Below, piece after piece: positions 1-7,877 of a DNA stretch of 64,000 nt. The DNA lies in assembly GCA_934122235.1 (NCBI GenBank), contig CAKOWE010000001.1, positions 59,403-123,402 of the forward strand, in the 5' to 3' direction. Origin of the DNA: an uncultured Clostridia bacterium (GTDB lineage: Bacteria; Bacillota; Clostridia; TANB77; CAG-508). The first letter of the stretch is position 1. Each line of letters opens with the position of its first letter. Made by a program: the position numbers and the translations under genes. The notes beneath the pieces were generated by a model that saw only the letters and a program-made list of their open reading frames with translations, was not told the DNA's origin and searched no databases.

Positions 1-10
1 GTGAAATAAA

Positions 11-361
11 ATGGCAAGAGTAAAAACAGCAAGAACAACAAGAGCAAGACATAAAAAGATATTAAAACAAGCAAAAGGTTATTATGGTGCAAAACATTAT
101 AGATTTAGAATGGCTAATCAAGCTGTTATGAAATCTTTAAAATATGCATATGTAGGAAGAAAAGATAAAAAGAGTAATTTTAGAAAATTATGGATAACAA
201 GAATTAATGCAGCAGCAAGAATGAATGGAACAACATACAGCAAAATGATAGCTGGAATGAAGAAAGCAAATATAAACATAAACAGAAAAATGTTAGCTGA
301 AATAGCTGTTTCAGACGCTGAAGCATTTGCAAAAATAGCTGAACTTGCAAAAAATGCATAA
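11..361 (+). CDS. rplT: 50S ribosomal protein L20
   Basis: This 116-residue basic protein matches ribosomal protein L20 over its whole length. It opens with MARVKTARTTRARHKKILK and has the conserved AKGYYGAKH stretch near residues 21-30, as expected for the family (about 115-120 residues). L20 binds 23S rRNA early in 50S assembly and in many bacteria represses its own infC-rpmI-rplT operon. The upstream partners would lie to the left of the window. A strong terminator follows within 10 bases of the stop, so this is the last gene of its operon. Confidence 0.97.
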   Translation: MARVKTARTTRARHKKILKQAKGYYGAKHYRFRMANQAVMKSLKYAYVGRKDKKSNFRKLWITRINAAARMNGTTYSKMIAGMKKANININRKMLAEIAVSDAEAFAKIAELAKNA

Positions 362-370
362 GTAATAATA

Positions 371-410
371 AAAAGCAAATTCAAATTATTTGAATTTGCT
401 TTTTATTTTT
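371..410. terminator. bidirectional terminator between rplT and spoVAE
   Basis: A 15-bp perfect stem (371-385 with 389-403) has a 3-base loop and is flanked by A-rich and T-rich tracts on its two sides. It can therefore end rplT on the plus strand and the spoVA operon on the minus strand. Confidence 0.85.
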
Positions 411-424
411 TTATTATTATTAGC

Positions 425-812
425 TTATTCTTTTTTCATTTTAGGTTTTGCAATTAAAGAAGCAATGTAGCCAAAGAACACTGCAGCAGCGATTCCGCCT
501 GCAGAGGACTTTATTCCACCTGTAAATGCGCCAACTAGTCCGGTTTTTGCTACTTCTTCTATGGCACCTTTAGCAAGTGTATTACCAAAACCTGTTAAAG
601 GAACACTTGCACCTGCACCAGCAAATTCAACTAATTTTTCATACCAACCAAGTCCACCGAAGAATTGTACCTGCTGTTACAAAGATTACCAAAATTCTTG
701 CTGGAGTTAGTTTGGTTTTATCTATTAAAATTTGACCTATTATACATATTAATCCGCCGATAATAAAACATTTTAGTAACATAATCCAATTTATTTGTTG
801 AAAAAATTCCAC
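425..812 (-). CDS. spoVAE: stage V sporulation protein AE, split by a CGG +1 frameshift
   Basis: SpoVAE is a small inner-membrane protein of the SpoVA channel that moves Ca-dipicolinate into the forespore and out during germination. The reading frame starts at GTG (812-810), with GAGGTGA just upstream, and runs 51 codons to CGG at 659-657; the zero frame then stops 6 codons later. Omitting the C at 659 continues the protein for 77 residues (GGLGWYEKLVEFAGAGASVP and on to KPKMKKE), for a total of 128 residues, close to the usual size. The glycine pair after TIL is typical of SpoVAC/SpoVAE proteins. It is the third gene after spoVAC and spoVAD on the same strand. Confidence 0.85.
657..659 (-). 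other. CGG shift site in spoVAE (CTT C GGT)
   Basis: The in-frame CGG follows a CTT Leu codon. Skipping C659 gives GGT Gly and restores the frame. Confidence 0.8.
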
Positions 813-858
813 AAAATCACCTCGTTTATATTAAATATTTTTTGCTTAATAATTTACT

Positions 859-1872
859 TTAACACTCAATACTAACTGCGTGGGCGATTCCAGGTATAGA
901 TTCCCCTTGCTGAGCACTGGTTGCATTAGTTAACGCACCTGTTGCAACTAATAATAATCTTTTCAATTTCTTTTGCTTTAATTGATTAAACAAGAATCCA
1001 GAAAAAACAGAAGCACAACAACCACAACCGCTACCACCAGAATGAACATCTTGTTTTTCTCTATCAAAAATTAATACTCCGCAATCATTATAATTAGCTT
1101 TAATATTATAACCTTTAGTTAATGCTAATTCATTTAAAATTTCTTTACCTACGTGACCTAAATCCCCAGTTATTATTGCATCATAGTAACTTGGATTTCT
1201 TCCTGTATCTTTAAAGTGAGTAATAATAGTGTCTAATGCAGCAGGAGCCATTGCTGCTCCCATGTTATTTGAATCTTTTATTCCCATATCAACAATTTTA
1301 CCAGGAGTAATGTGAGTTATATATGGACCCATTCCATCTTTAGTAAGAAAAGCACATCCTGCTCCTGTAACAGTCCACTGAGCAGTAGGGGGTCTTTGAT
1401 TTCCAAGTTCAAGAGGAAATCTAAATTGTTTTTCGGCACTACAAAAGTGACTAGATGCTGCACATATAACATTGCTTGCAGCGTTTCCGTCTATAAAGAC
1501 TGAGCCTAAGCATAATCCTTCAACGAAAGTAGAACATGCACCAAATATTCCAAAAAAAGGAATGTTTAATTCTCTTAGTCCGAAACTTGATGAAATACAT
1601 TGATTTAACAAATCACCGGCAAAGCAAAAATCTATATTTTGAGCGGGAATTTTAGATTTAGTTATAGCCATATTAACAGTTTCTTTTATAATTTTACTTT
1701 CGGCTTTTTCCCAAGTTTTTTCTCCCCAAAATTCATCTTCTAAACATTGGTCAAAATATTTTGCAATAGGACCATCAGATTCTTTTGGACCAACAATTGA
1801 AGCTGTTTCTAATATAGTAACGGGGTTATTAAATTTAATTGTTTGTGAGCCTAATTTTTCCAAATTAATCAT
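859..1872 (-). CDS. spoVAD: stage V sporulation protein AD
   Basis: This 337-residue protein matches SpoVAD, the thiolase-like, cytoplasm-facing subunit of the SpoVA dipicolinate channel, which is known to bind dipicolinic acid. It opens with a QTIKFNNPVTILETASIVGP segment and keeps the GACSTF motif at about residue 111 (thiolase-fold site) and a conserved GGSGCGCCASVFSG stretch near residue 280. Length and start agree with the family. It lies 3 bases after spoVAC and 46 bases before spoVAE, consistent with one forespore-expressed operon. All CCG triplets on the plus strand here fall out of frame, so the gene has no CGG codon. Confidence 0.96.
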   Translation of the reverse strand: MINLEKLGSQTIKFNNPVTILETASIVGPKESDGPIAKYFDQCLEDEFWGEKTWEKAESKIIKETVNMAITKSKIPAQNIDFCFAGDLLNQCISSSFGLRELNIPFFGIFGACSTFVEGLCLGSVFIDGNAASNVICAASSHFCSAEKQFRFPLELGNQRPPTAQWTVTGAGCAFLTKDGMGPYITHITPGKIVDMGIKDSNNMGAAMAPAALDTIITHFKDTGRNPSYYDAIITGDLGHVGKEILNELALTKGYNIKANYNDCGVLIFDREKQDVHSGGSGCGCCASVFSGFLFNQLKQKKLKRLLLVATGALTNATSAQQGESIPGIAHAVSIEC

Positions 1873-1875
1873 CTC

Positions 1876-2340
1876 CTATACTAAAGTAATACTTTGAGTG
1901 TTAAAAATTAAGTAAACTATTCCAACAATGATAGATGTAGAAATTCCAAATACTAATACGGGACCAGCGACAGTAAACATTTTTGCTCCTACACCCATTA
2001 CATAGCCTTCAGATTTATATTCCATAGCAGGAGAAACAATTGAATTTGCAAAACCTGTGATAGGAACTAAAGAGCCTGCTCCAGCAAATTTGCCTATTTT
2101 ATTAAACAAATTAAGACCTGTTAGAAATGCACTAATGAAAATAAGAATTATAGAGACAATTGTTGAACTTAAAGTTTTATCGAGACCTCTATATTTACAA
2201 AATTCCATTATGATTTGACCTAATGTACAAATCAATCCACCAACCCAAAATGCATTAAAGCAATTTTTTAAAATAGGTGAATTTGGAGATTTTTTATTAA
2301 CATAGTTTTGATAATCTTTTTTTGTATCTAATGGTTTCAT
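1876..2340 (-). CDS. spoVAC: stage V sporulation protein AC
   Basis: SpoVAC is the multi-pass membrane subunit of the spore dipicolinate channel; the Bacillus protein acts as a mechanosensitive channel. The 154-residue protein has a short hydrophilic N-terminus (KKDYQNYVNKKSPNSP) and about four hydrophobic segments. It carries the family stretch GKFAGAGSLVPITGFANSIV near residues 82-101, which matches the restored part of spoVAE, its paralogue. It heads the spoVAC-spoVAD-spoVAE cluster. Confidence 0.95.
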   Translation of the reverse strand: MKPLDTKKDYQNYVNKKSPNSPILKNCFNAFWVGGLICTLGQIIMEFCKYRGLDKTLSSTIVSIILIFISAFLTGLNLFNKIGKFAGAGSLVPITGFANSIVSPAMEYKSEGYVMGVGAKMFTVAGPVLVFGISTSIIVGIVYLIFNTQSITLV

Positions 2341-2362
2341 ATTAAATTATTTCCTTTCTTAA

Positions 2363-2578
2363 TTATTCTTCTCTATCTTTGTCAATAGTAAAGCATAAAT
2401 CTATTGTAGCTCGGTATTCAACAATTTTTTTTCCATTAATTTTTGCAGTTTGTTCAATAACTGTAAGAGAAGTTAAATAATCTATTGTTTTAGATGCTTC
2501 AGCAACAGTGCTAGTAATTGCATCTTTCCATGATACATCGGAAATACCAGTTAATCTTAAATGTTTTTCAGTAGCCAT
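2363..2578 (-). CDS. dodecin family protein
   Basis: This 71-residue protein resembles dodecins, small proteins that form hollow dodecamers binding flavin or CoA. The ISDVSWKDAI stretch followed by an alternating strand (IEQTAKINGKKIVEYRATIDL) fits the one-helix, three-strand fold. I chose the ATG at 2578 because GGAGGGGG sits just upstream; an in-frame ATG five codons earlier overlaps that ribosome site. It lies 22 bases before spoVAC on the same strand and may be cotranscribed with it. The exact ligand cannot be read from the sequence. Confidence 0.82.
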   Translation of the reverse strand: MATEKHLRLTGISDVSWKDAITSTVAEASKTIDYLTSLTVIEQTAKINGKKIVEYRATIDLCFTIDKDREE

Positions 2579-2692
2579 AAGTGCCCCCTCCATTCAAAAA
2601 ATATAATTTAATATTATATTTTACAAAATTTTAAAAAATATACATTAATATTTCGTAAGTATTACATTTAAATGACATTTGTGTTATATATA

Positions 2693-2720
2693 TTGACTTA
2701 TGTTAAAGAACATTTATACT
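2693..2720 (+). promoter_or_regulatory. putative sigma-A promoter of the small pilin-like gene
   Basis: TTGACT (2693-2698) and TATACT (2715-2720) are 16 bases apart, about 35 bases before the start codon of the next gene. Confidence 0.6.
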
Positions 2721-2754
2721 AATATTGAATGATTGTATAAAAGGAGAGAAATAT

Positions 2755-2991
2755 ATGTTAAAGCAACAAAAAGGAATAACTTTATTGACATTAGTTTTAG
2801 CAATAGTTGTACTGCTATTCTTAGCAGCAGTAGCTATAGCAATGGTTTTAGATGAATTGAAATATGACCCAGAACCAGTAGAAGTACAAACAAGCCATGC
2901 TATAAGCACAAATGATGCAAATCAAGAAACACCAGTACCAACGGAAGAAGTTGCAGAAACACCTGCAGTTATTGAAGAAACACAAAATTAA
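2755..2991 (+). CDS. small pilin-like membrane-anchored protein
   Basis: This is a 78-residue protein with one N-terminal hydrophobic helix (KGITLLTLVLAIVVLLFLA) directly after a short basic stretch, which is the layout of clostridial type IV pilin-like proteins. The rest (residues 33-78) is acidic, Pro/Thr/Glu-rich and probably extracellular. The ATG at 2755 has AAGGAG 9 bases upstream; a TTG 30 bases earlier is less likely. The ROK kinase starts 17 bases downstream, so the two may share a transcript. The helix lacks the Glu at position 5 of classical pilins, so it could simply be a membrane-anchored peptide. Confidence 0.55.
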   Translation: MLKQQKGITLLTLVLAIVVLLFLAAVAIAMVLDELKYDPEPVEVQTSHAISTNDANQETPVPTEEVAETPAVIEETQN

Positions 2992-3008
2992 TAAAATAGG
3001 AGTTTTGT

Positions 3009-3921
3009 ATGAGAATTGGTTTAGACATTGGTGGTAGTCATATTGCAATTGGTTTAATAAACGAAAATTGTGAGCTTGTTATAAAAAGAGAAAAAGACAT
3101 AAAAATAAGTGAATCTAATAATCCGTCACAAGCTTTAAAAGATAATATAATTGAATTAATAGAAGAAATTATTAATTATATTGGAAGTAATAACATAGAA
3201 TTAATTGGTATAGCATGTCCACGGAAGTTTACAAGATGGTAAAATTTTAAATGCTAGCAATTTGAATATACAAAACATGGATATTGTAAAAGTTTTAAAA
3301 GATAAATTTGATAAAAAAATATTGTTAAGAAATGATGCACAATGTGCAGCTTTAGCCGAAAAAGAAATAGGAAGCATAAAAAATTATGATGATGTAATTT
3401 TCCTAACAATAGGAACCGGTATTGGAGGTTCAGTTTTTTTAGGAGAAAAAATGCTAACCCCTAAAAGACAAAGAGGATTTGAGATAGGACATATGGTTAT
3501 GGACTTAAATGGTAAAAGATGTACTTGTGGAAGAAAAGGATGTTTCGAAACAATGGCATCAATGAAGAAATTTAAAAATGATATAAAGGAAAGATTAAAA
3601 ATAGATTCAGAAACCACTGGAGTTCAGATAAGACACTTACTTGAATATAAAGATCAATATGATAAAGTAGAAGATATAATAGATAATTATATATATAACT
3701 TGAGTGAAGGGTTAGCAAATTTGATTACTATATTTGCACCAGAGGCTATAGCTATAGGCGGAAGTTTTGCACATTATGATAAGTTTTTATTGAATAAGTT
3801 AAGAAATGAATTAACAAATAAAGATGCATTATTTACTAAAGATTTAGTTCCCCAAATAATATTAGCATCATTAAAGAATGAAGCGGGAATTATAGGGGCA
3901 ACATTAGATAAGGAGGAATAA
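3009..3921 (+). CDS. ROK family sugar kinase, split by a CGG +1 frameshift
   Basis: ROK proteins are glucokinases, other sugar kinases or sugar-responsive repressors. The first frame (71 codons) contains the phosphate-binding start RIGLDIGGSHIAIGLI and ends at CGG 3222-3224, with a stop 6 codons later. Skipping C3222 joins it to a 232-residue second part with NDAQCAALAEKE, LTIGTGIGGSVF and the zinc motif CTCGRKGCFE near residues 176-185. The restored join reads GIACPG-SLQDGK, and the PG there is conserved in ROK kinases. The total of 303 residues is the normal length. No HTH is present, so a kinase is more likely than a repressor. The next gene starts 2 bases downstream. Confidence 0.88.
3222..3224 (+). 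other. CGG shift site in the ROK kinase (CCA C GGA)
   Basis: The in-frame CGG follows a CCA Pro codon. Skipping C3222 gives GGA Gly, the conserved glycine of the ROK PG pair. Confidence 0.85.
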
Positions 3922-3923
3922 AT

Positions 3924-5186
3924 ATGGGAAAGGTAAAATCTCTATTTAAAAAATTATTTGGAAAAGAAGGTTATCTTCAATTAGAGGCACCTAGCTTGAT
4001 GGATGATAAAAAAGAAGAGAATACTACAGATAAGAGAACAAATTTTGTAAAACAAATACAACAAAATATAGAAAATAATACCACTCAGGAAGAAGTAGAA
4101 GTTAAGCAACCACAAGCTACTACTGTAGAATATAACCCAGAAGGCATTGCACAAGATTCACAGTGGTACCTTGATTCAGGATTAAGAAGAGATTATTATC
4201 AAACTGGAAATGGTTCTAAATATATGGGAGCATTAGAGGTTATTCCAGAATCTGCTGAAGTTAGGGTAATAAAATGTAAATATAAGGACGAAAATGATCA
4301 AGAATACAAAGTAGAATTAGGAAAAGCTACAACAAAAGATTATACAAAGATTGTTCAAATGATAGATAATATTGTAGCATTGCAATTATCAGGAAAACAA
4401 AAGCAATTAAATGTTACAGCAGATGTAGATAAATTATATGAAGAATTAACTAAAAGTGGATTTAAATTTTCTATAGTAGGGAAAAAGATTCTATCACAAG
4501 ATGACAATAAGCCATTAAAATTGTCTAATTTATCTCAAACTTCACAATACAAAATTGATTTTTCAGAACTTGAAACAGATGATGTTGTGAGTGAAATTCC
4601 TGTTTTAAATACACAAGCTATTGTAAAAGACGAAGGAAAAGAAATGGAAAGTGAAATAAACACTAGCATTAATGAATATATTGGATTTTGTAAATTAGCT
4701 ATAGATATTGGATGCTTTGATACTGTTGATTGGACTAATATAGACATAAGAAATCGTGAATTCAGAAAAGCTGGAAATAGGGATTATAACGAATCTGGAA
4801 CAGTTTTATATAGTAGAAAAACTAGTGCTAAAAAAGAAAGTTTTGATACTATGGAAAGAATTTATTTTACTACTGCAGATGAAATAGCACTTGAAAAATC
4901 CGTAAGAAATGCTTTAGTTAAAAATGGTGAAACTGTTCATTATTACCAAGACGAAAAGGAAAATATGATAAGAGAAATGGCTAGAAACAAAATTGTAGAT
5001 TATACAGTTTTGTTAGAACAATATATACAAGCATATAAAAGCAACAATCCAAGAGCTTTAAATGAAGCTAATTTATTAAATGATATGATGACATTTTCAC
5101 AAATAAGTAGAGTTAAACAAAAAGAAAGAACAAATGAGCAAATACAAGAACAGTCTGTTGCTCATGGAGAACTAGATGAAAAATAA
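3924..5186 (+). CDS. conserved hypothetical protein, 420 residues
   Basis: I do not recognise this protein. It has no signal peptide or membrane segment. It begins with a basic amphipathic stretch (GKVKSLFKKLFGKEGYLQL), then a low-complexity Gln/Glu/Thr-rich linker (about residues 30-75). A mixed alpha/beta region follows (about 85-300) and an acidic, helical C-terminus. It starts 2 bases after the ROK gene and has AAGGAGG in that gene's end, so translation is likely coupled. A bidirectional terminator follows directly. A cytosolic role is all that can be inferred. Confidence 0.6.
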   Translation: MGKVKSLFKKLFGKEGYLQLEAPSLMDDKKEENTTDKRTNFVKQIQQNIENNTTQEEVEVKQPQATTVEYNPEGIAQDSQWYLDSGLRRDYYQTGNGSKYMGALEVIPESAEVRVIKCKYKDENDQEYKVELGKATTKDYTKIVQMIDNIVALQLSGKQKQLNVTADVDKLYEELTKSGFKFSIVGKKILSQDDNKPLKLSNLSQTSQYKIDFSELETDDVVSEIPVLNTQAIVKDEGKEMESEINTSINEYIGFCKLAIDIGCFDTVDWTNIDIRNREFRKAGNRDYNESGTVLYSRKTSAKKESFDTMERIYFTTADEIALEKSVRNALVKNGETVHYYQDEKENMIREMARNKIVDYTVLLEQYIQAYKSNNPRALNEANLLNDMMTFSQISRVKQKERTNEQIQEQSVAHGELDEK

Positions 5187-5237
5187 TAAAAGAAAAGTTG
5201 TATCTATTTTTGTAATAGGTACAACTTTTCTTTTATT
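5185..5237. terminator. bidirectional terminator
   Basis: A 21-bp near-perfect stem (5185-5205 with 5217-5237) with A/T-rich flanks lies between convergent genes. Confidence 0.85.
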
Positions 5238-5253
5238 ATTGATTTTGTTAAGT

Positions 5254-5496
5254 TTACTTAAATAATTTTCTTTTGCATTCAATTATTTTTTTCTTATAAT
5301 AAATATCAATTAGTTCTAATTGTTGTATAGTAAGAGAGTTTAATGTTTGAGGGTATTTTTCTATAAAATATATAATTTCTTCTATTTGTTTATTTCTGTT
5401 TAATTTTTTGGTTAAAATTGATTCACTATTTGAGTCTTGTATTTTGTAGCTATCAAAGATATTGTTTTTTCTTTTAACATATAATTTATTATTCAT
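5254..5496 (-). CDS. small hypothetical protein, 80 residues
   Basis: This is a basic, helical 80-residue protein with a Lys/Ile-rich C-terminus and no recognisable domain or membrane segment. Its ATG overlaps the last 8 bases of the upstream putative transcription factor, and GGAG lies just before it inside that gene, so the two are probably translated together. A function in the same process is an inference from this overlap only. Confidence 0.55.
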   Translation of the reverse strand: MNNKLYVKRKNNIFDSYKIQDSNSESILTKKLNRNKQIEEIIYFIEKYPQTLNSLTIQQLELIDIYYKKKIIECKRKLFK

Positions 5497-7391
5497 ATGT
5501 TTTCTCCTTACTACTATTTTGTAAAAGCTTTTCTAGCTGATTTAATTTGGCTTGGTTAGCTTTAATACTTTCTAATAATTCTGTTTTTCTATCTTGAGTT
5601 TCATGAATTGGTTGCAATGATGTTTTTGAATGTTCTTGAGTTGCTTTATCATATTCTTGAATACTAGGAACTATTCCAGTTGGGTTAAAGATGTCTTCGA
5701 CGTTTAGGTAGTTATTTTTTGCTAAACTATATACAAAAAAGTTATAATCTAAATTGTTTTCTCTGTTAAACTGTATTTCTTCTATCTTCTTTCTGTATTC
5801 TTCTAATATTAAATAGCATCTAGATAGAAGAAGTTGAGTACTTGAAAGCTGTGATTGCTCGGTAGAATTTGAAGATGAGGGTTCATTATTTAGTTGCAAG
5901 CCCTTAGATTCTAGAACTTTTTTTATACTTGTTATGCTTTTTGAACCTACACATTTTAACGCTAATAGATCTTTTTCAGATAATGAAATAAGTTCAAAAA
6001 TTGTATTAATACCAGCTCTGTGTAAAGAATTAGATAATCTTAATGAAAAATTTAAATCGTCTATATTGGTAGTGTTATTTTTATTTATAAATTGATATGT
6101 GCTTTTTGATGGAGCAACCATAAATAGAAGATCTGATATAGTATCTATATTTTTGTAATTATCTAGTTGCCATAGTTTTTTTGGGGTATCTATTAATTTT
6201 TCTAGTAAAAGTTGTACATATTCTTTTTGCGTATCAATTCCTAATTTTGATAAAGAAACAGACCTGTTTGTATTTTTATTGACAGTAACATGTGCTCTTA
6301 TAATATTTATAATTTCTATTGCATTTTGAATAGTTTCTAACTCTGAATTCACATTTATTGCAATAGAACCGTTTAAATTGCATTGCAGGCAATTTGTTTG
6401 AAACTACATCTTTTTTTATTGCTCTAACATAAGCTCCTGATATACCTAACTGTCTTCCAATTTGCTCAGTAGCAAATTTTTCGCCATTTAGACCATAGGA
6501 CATTTCAATTATTTCCTTTTGCCTATCTGTAAGTTGATTTATATAGCTGTCAAATATATCAATATCTAGGTACCAACCATCCTGATAAGTATTAGTTATT
6601 TCATCTTGCCCCCAAATGTCTTTATAAAGGGTTATATATGATAATTTTTGTTCTTCTGTAATCTCTCTTTTGGATATTGTAATACCTCTGTGACCACAGA
6701 ATACTTTACCATGAAAATCGTAATTAATTTCTCCGGTTTTGAATTTTTTTGTAAAATTATCAAAAGATCCATAATTTCTTATGATATCTATAACATTAGT
6801 TTTGGGTAAATTATATGTTTTTATTAAAGCTTTAAGTTCTTCTTGAGAATATAAAGATAAAGGATTCTGAGTTGATTTTTTTAAGCTTATAGTTTTTGGT
6901 GGAGATAATTTTTTTGCTTTTTTCGATGATGGTAAAGAAGTGCGTTTTTTATGTTTCGAATCAGAAATTATTCCAATATCTTTAAATTGCTGTAGAATAT
7001 CTGCATCCATTTTTAATATACCAGCAAAATATTTATGTCTTATAGAAGATTTTAATAAGCCTATATGATAACCTTTAAAAATAGTATTATATTTAATTTC
7101 TTTACCTGTTTGGTGCATATATTCAGTCATTAATTCCAATTTTTCTTTATCACTTATATTTGAACTTCGATTTCTTTTTTCTTTTGTTATTATACCAGCT
7201 TCAATACATTGAGATAGTAGATTTTCATCTATATCAAGAGTACCATTAAAATACTGTTGCCTAATATGATTTTGGAAAGAAGAAAGGTTGTAACCTTTGT
7301 AATGGGTGTTACGGCCAACATTTTTGCCTGTCTCTTTGATATATTCCATTAGTAATTCTATTTTTTCTTCAGAGTGCAAACTAATATTCAT
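5489..7391 (-). CDS. putative transcription factor with sigma-4-like HTH and alpha-CTD-like domain, joined by a CGG +1 frameshift
   Basis: Two overlapping frames make one 633-residue protein if the C at 6371 in CGG (6371-6369) is skipped: 340 codons, then 293 residues. The N-terminus has two copies of a 60-70 residue repeat (LLMEYIKETGKNVGRNTHYK and LMTEYMHQTGKEIKYNTIFK). Near residues 285-335 lies a sigma-70 region 4-like HTH (LTDRQKEIIEMSYGL, IGRQLGISGAYVRAIK). Past the join, a segment resembling the RNA polymerase alpha C-terminal domain appears (LSNSLHRAGINTIFELISLS, then LKCVGSKSITSIKKVLESKG), then coiled-coil-like helices. This mix suggests a DNA-binding regulator that touches RNA polymerase. 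Without the shift the first frame ends 31 codons later and the second part lacks a good start. Targets are unknown. Confidence 0.7.
6369..6371 (-). other. CGG shift site in the putative transcription factor (AAA C GGT)
   Basis: The in-frame CGG follows an AAA Lys codon. Skipping C6371 gives GGT Gly and opens the downstream alpha-CTD-like frame. Confidence 0.75.
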
Positions 7392-7504
7392 ATATTACCT
7401 CGATTCATAATATAAAAAACAATTTATTAATATTTTAACATAAAATAATCATTTTAACAATAATGGGTTTAGGCTTTTGGGTGGTGTAATGTAGGTTTGG
7501 ACTA

Positions 7505-7533
7505 TTGACAAATAATAAAAATGAGAATATAAT
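7505..7533 (+). promoter_or_regulatory. consensus sigma-A promoter for the RNase J leader
   Basis: TTGACA (7505-7510) and TATAAT (7528-7533) are exactly 17 bases apart. A transcript from here would have a leader of over 330 bases before the RNase J start codon. Confidence 0.8.
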
Positions 7534-7801
7534 AAAAACATTAGTTACCAAATTGGTAAAGAAGAGATTTATGTATAAAAAAGAGTGATTCGGAAAAATT
7601 ATTTTATATGCTAGAAATATTTAGGTGTGTTATTTTTAGCAAAAACGTGGATTTTACATATAAGGATGAAAATCTGTATTTTTTAAGTGTTCGGTAAAAT
7701 GTAGTTTATATACAAAAAATAATAATGGTTATTGTACCTTTACTAATAAAAACATTAGTTATTAGTTTTGATGAAATCTACAATTTAATTAATAAAGAAT
7801 C

Positions 7802-7832
7802 ATTAGTTTAATATGTTAAACTAATTTTTTTA
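7802..7832 (+). terminator. terminator-like hairpin in the RNase J leader
   Basis: A 10-bp stem ATTAGTTTAA/TTAAACTAAT with a 4-base loop is followed by a T tract, 45 bases before the RNase J start. It could attenuate the gene or end a leader RNA. Confidence 0.6.
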
Positions 7833-7877
7833 CGTAACATAAATACATATTTAGTATAGGAGGAAGATTAATAGCAA

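Larger units (their letters stand above)
7392..7877. other. 486-base intergenic region; leader of the RNase J gene
   Basis: No ORF of note is seen. The region holds a consensus promoter, a short palindrome (TACCAAATTGGTA at about 7549), three copies of ATTAGTT spaced through it, and a terminator-like hairpin shortly before the RNase J ribosome site. Confidence 0.6.
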
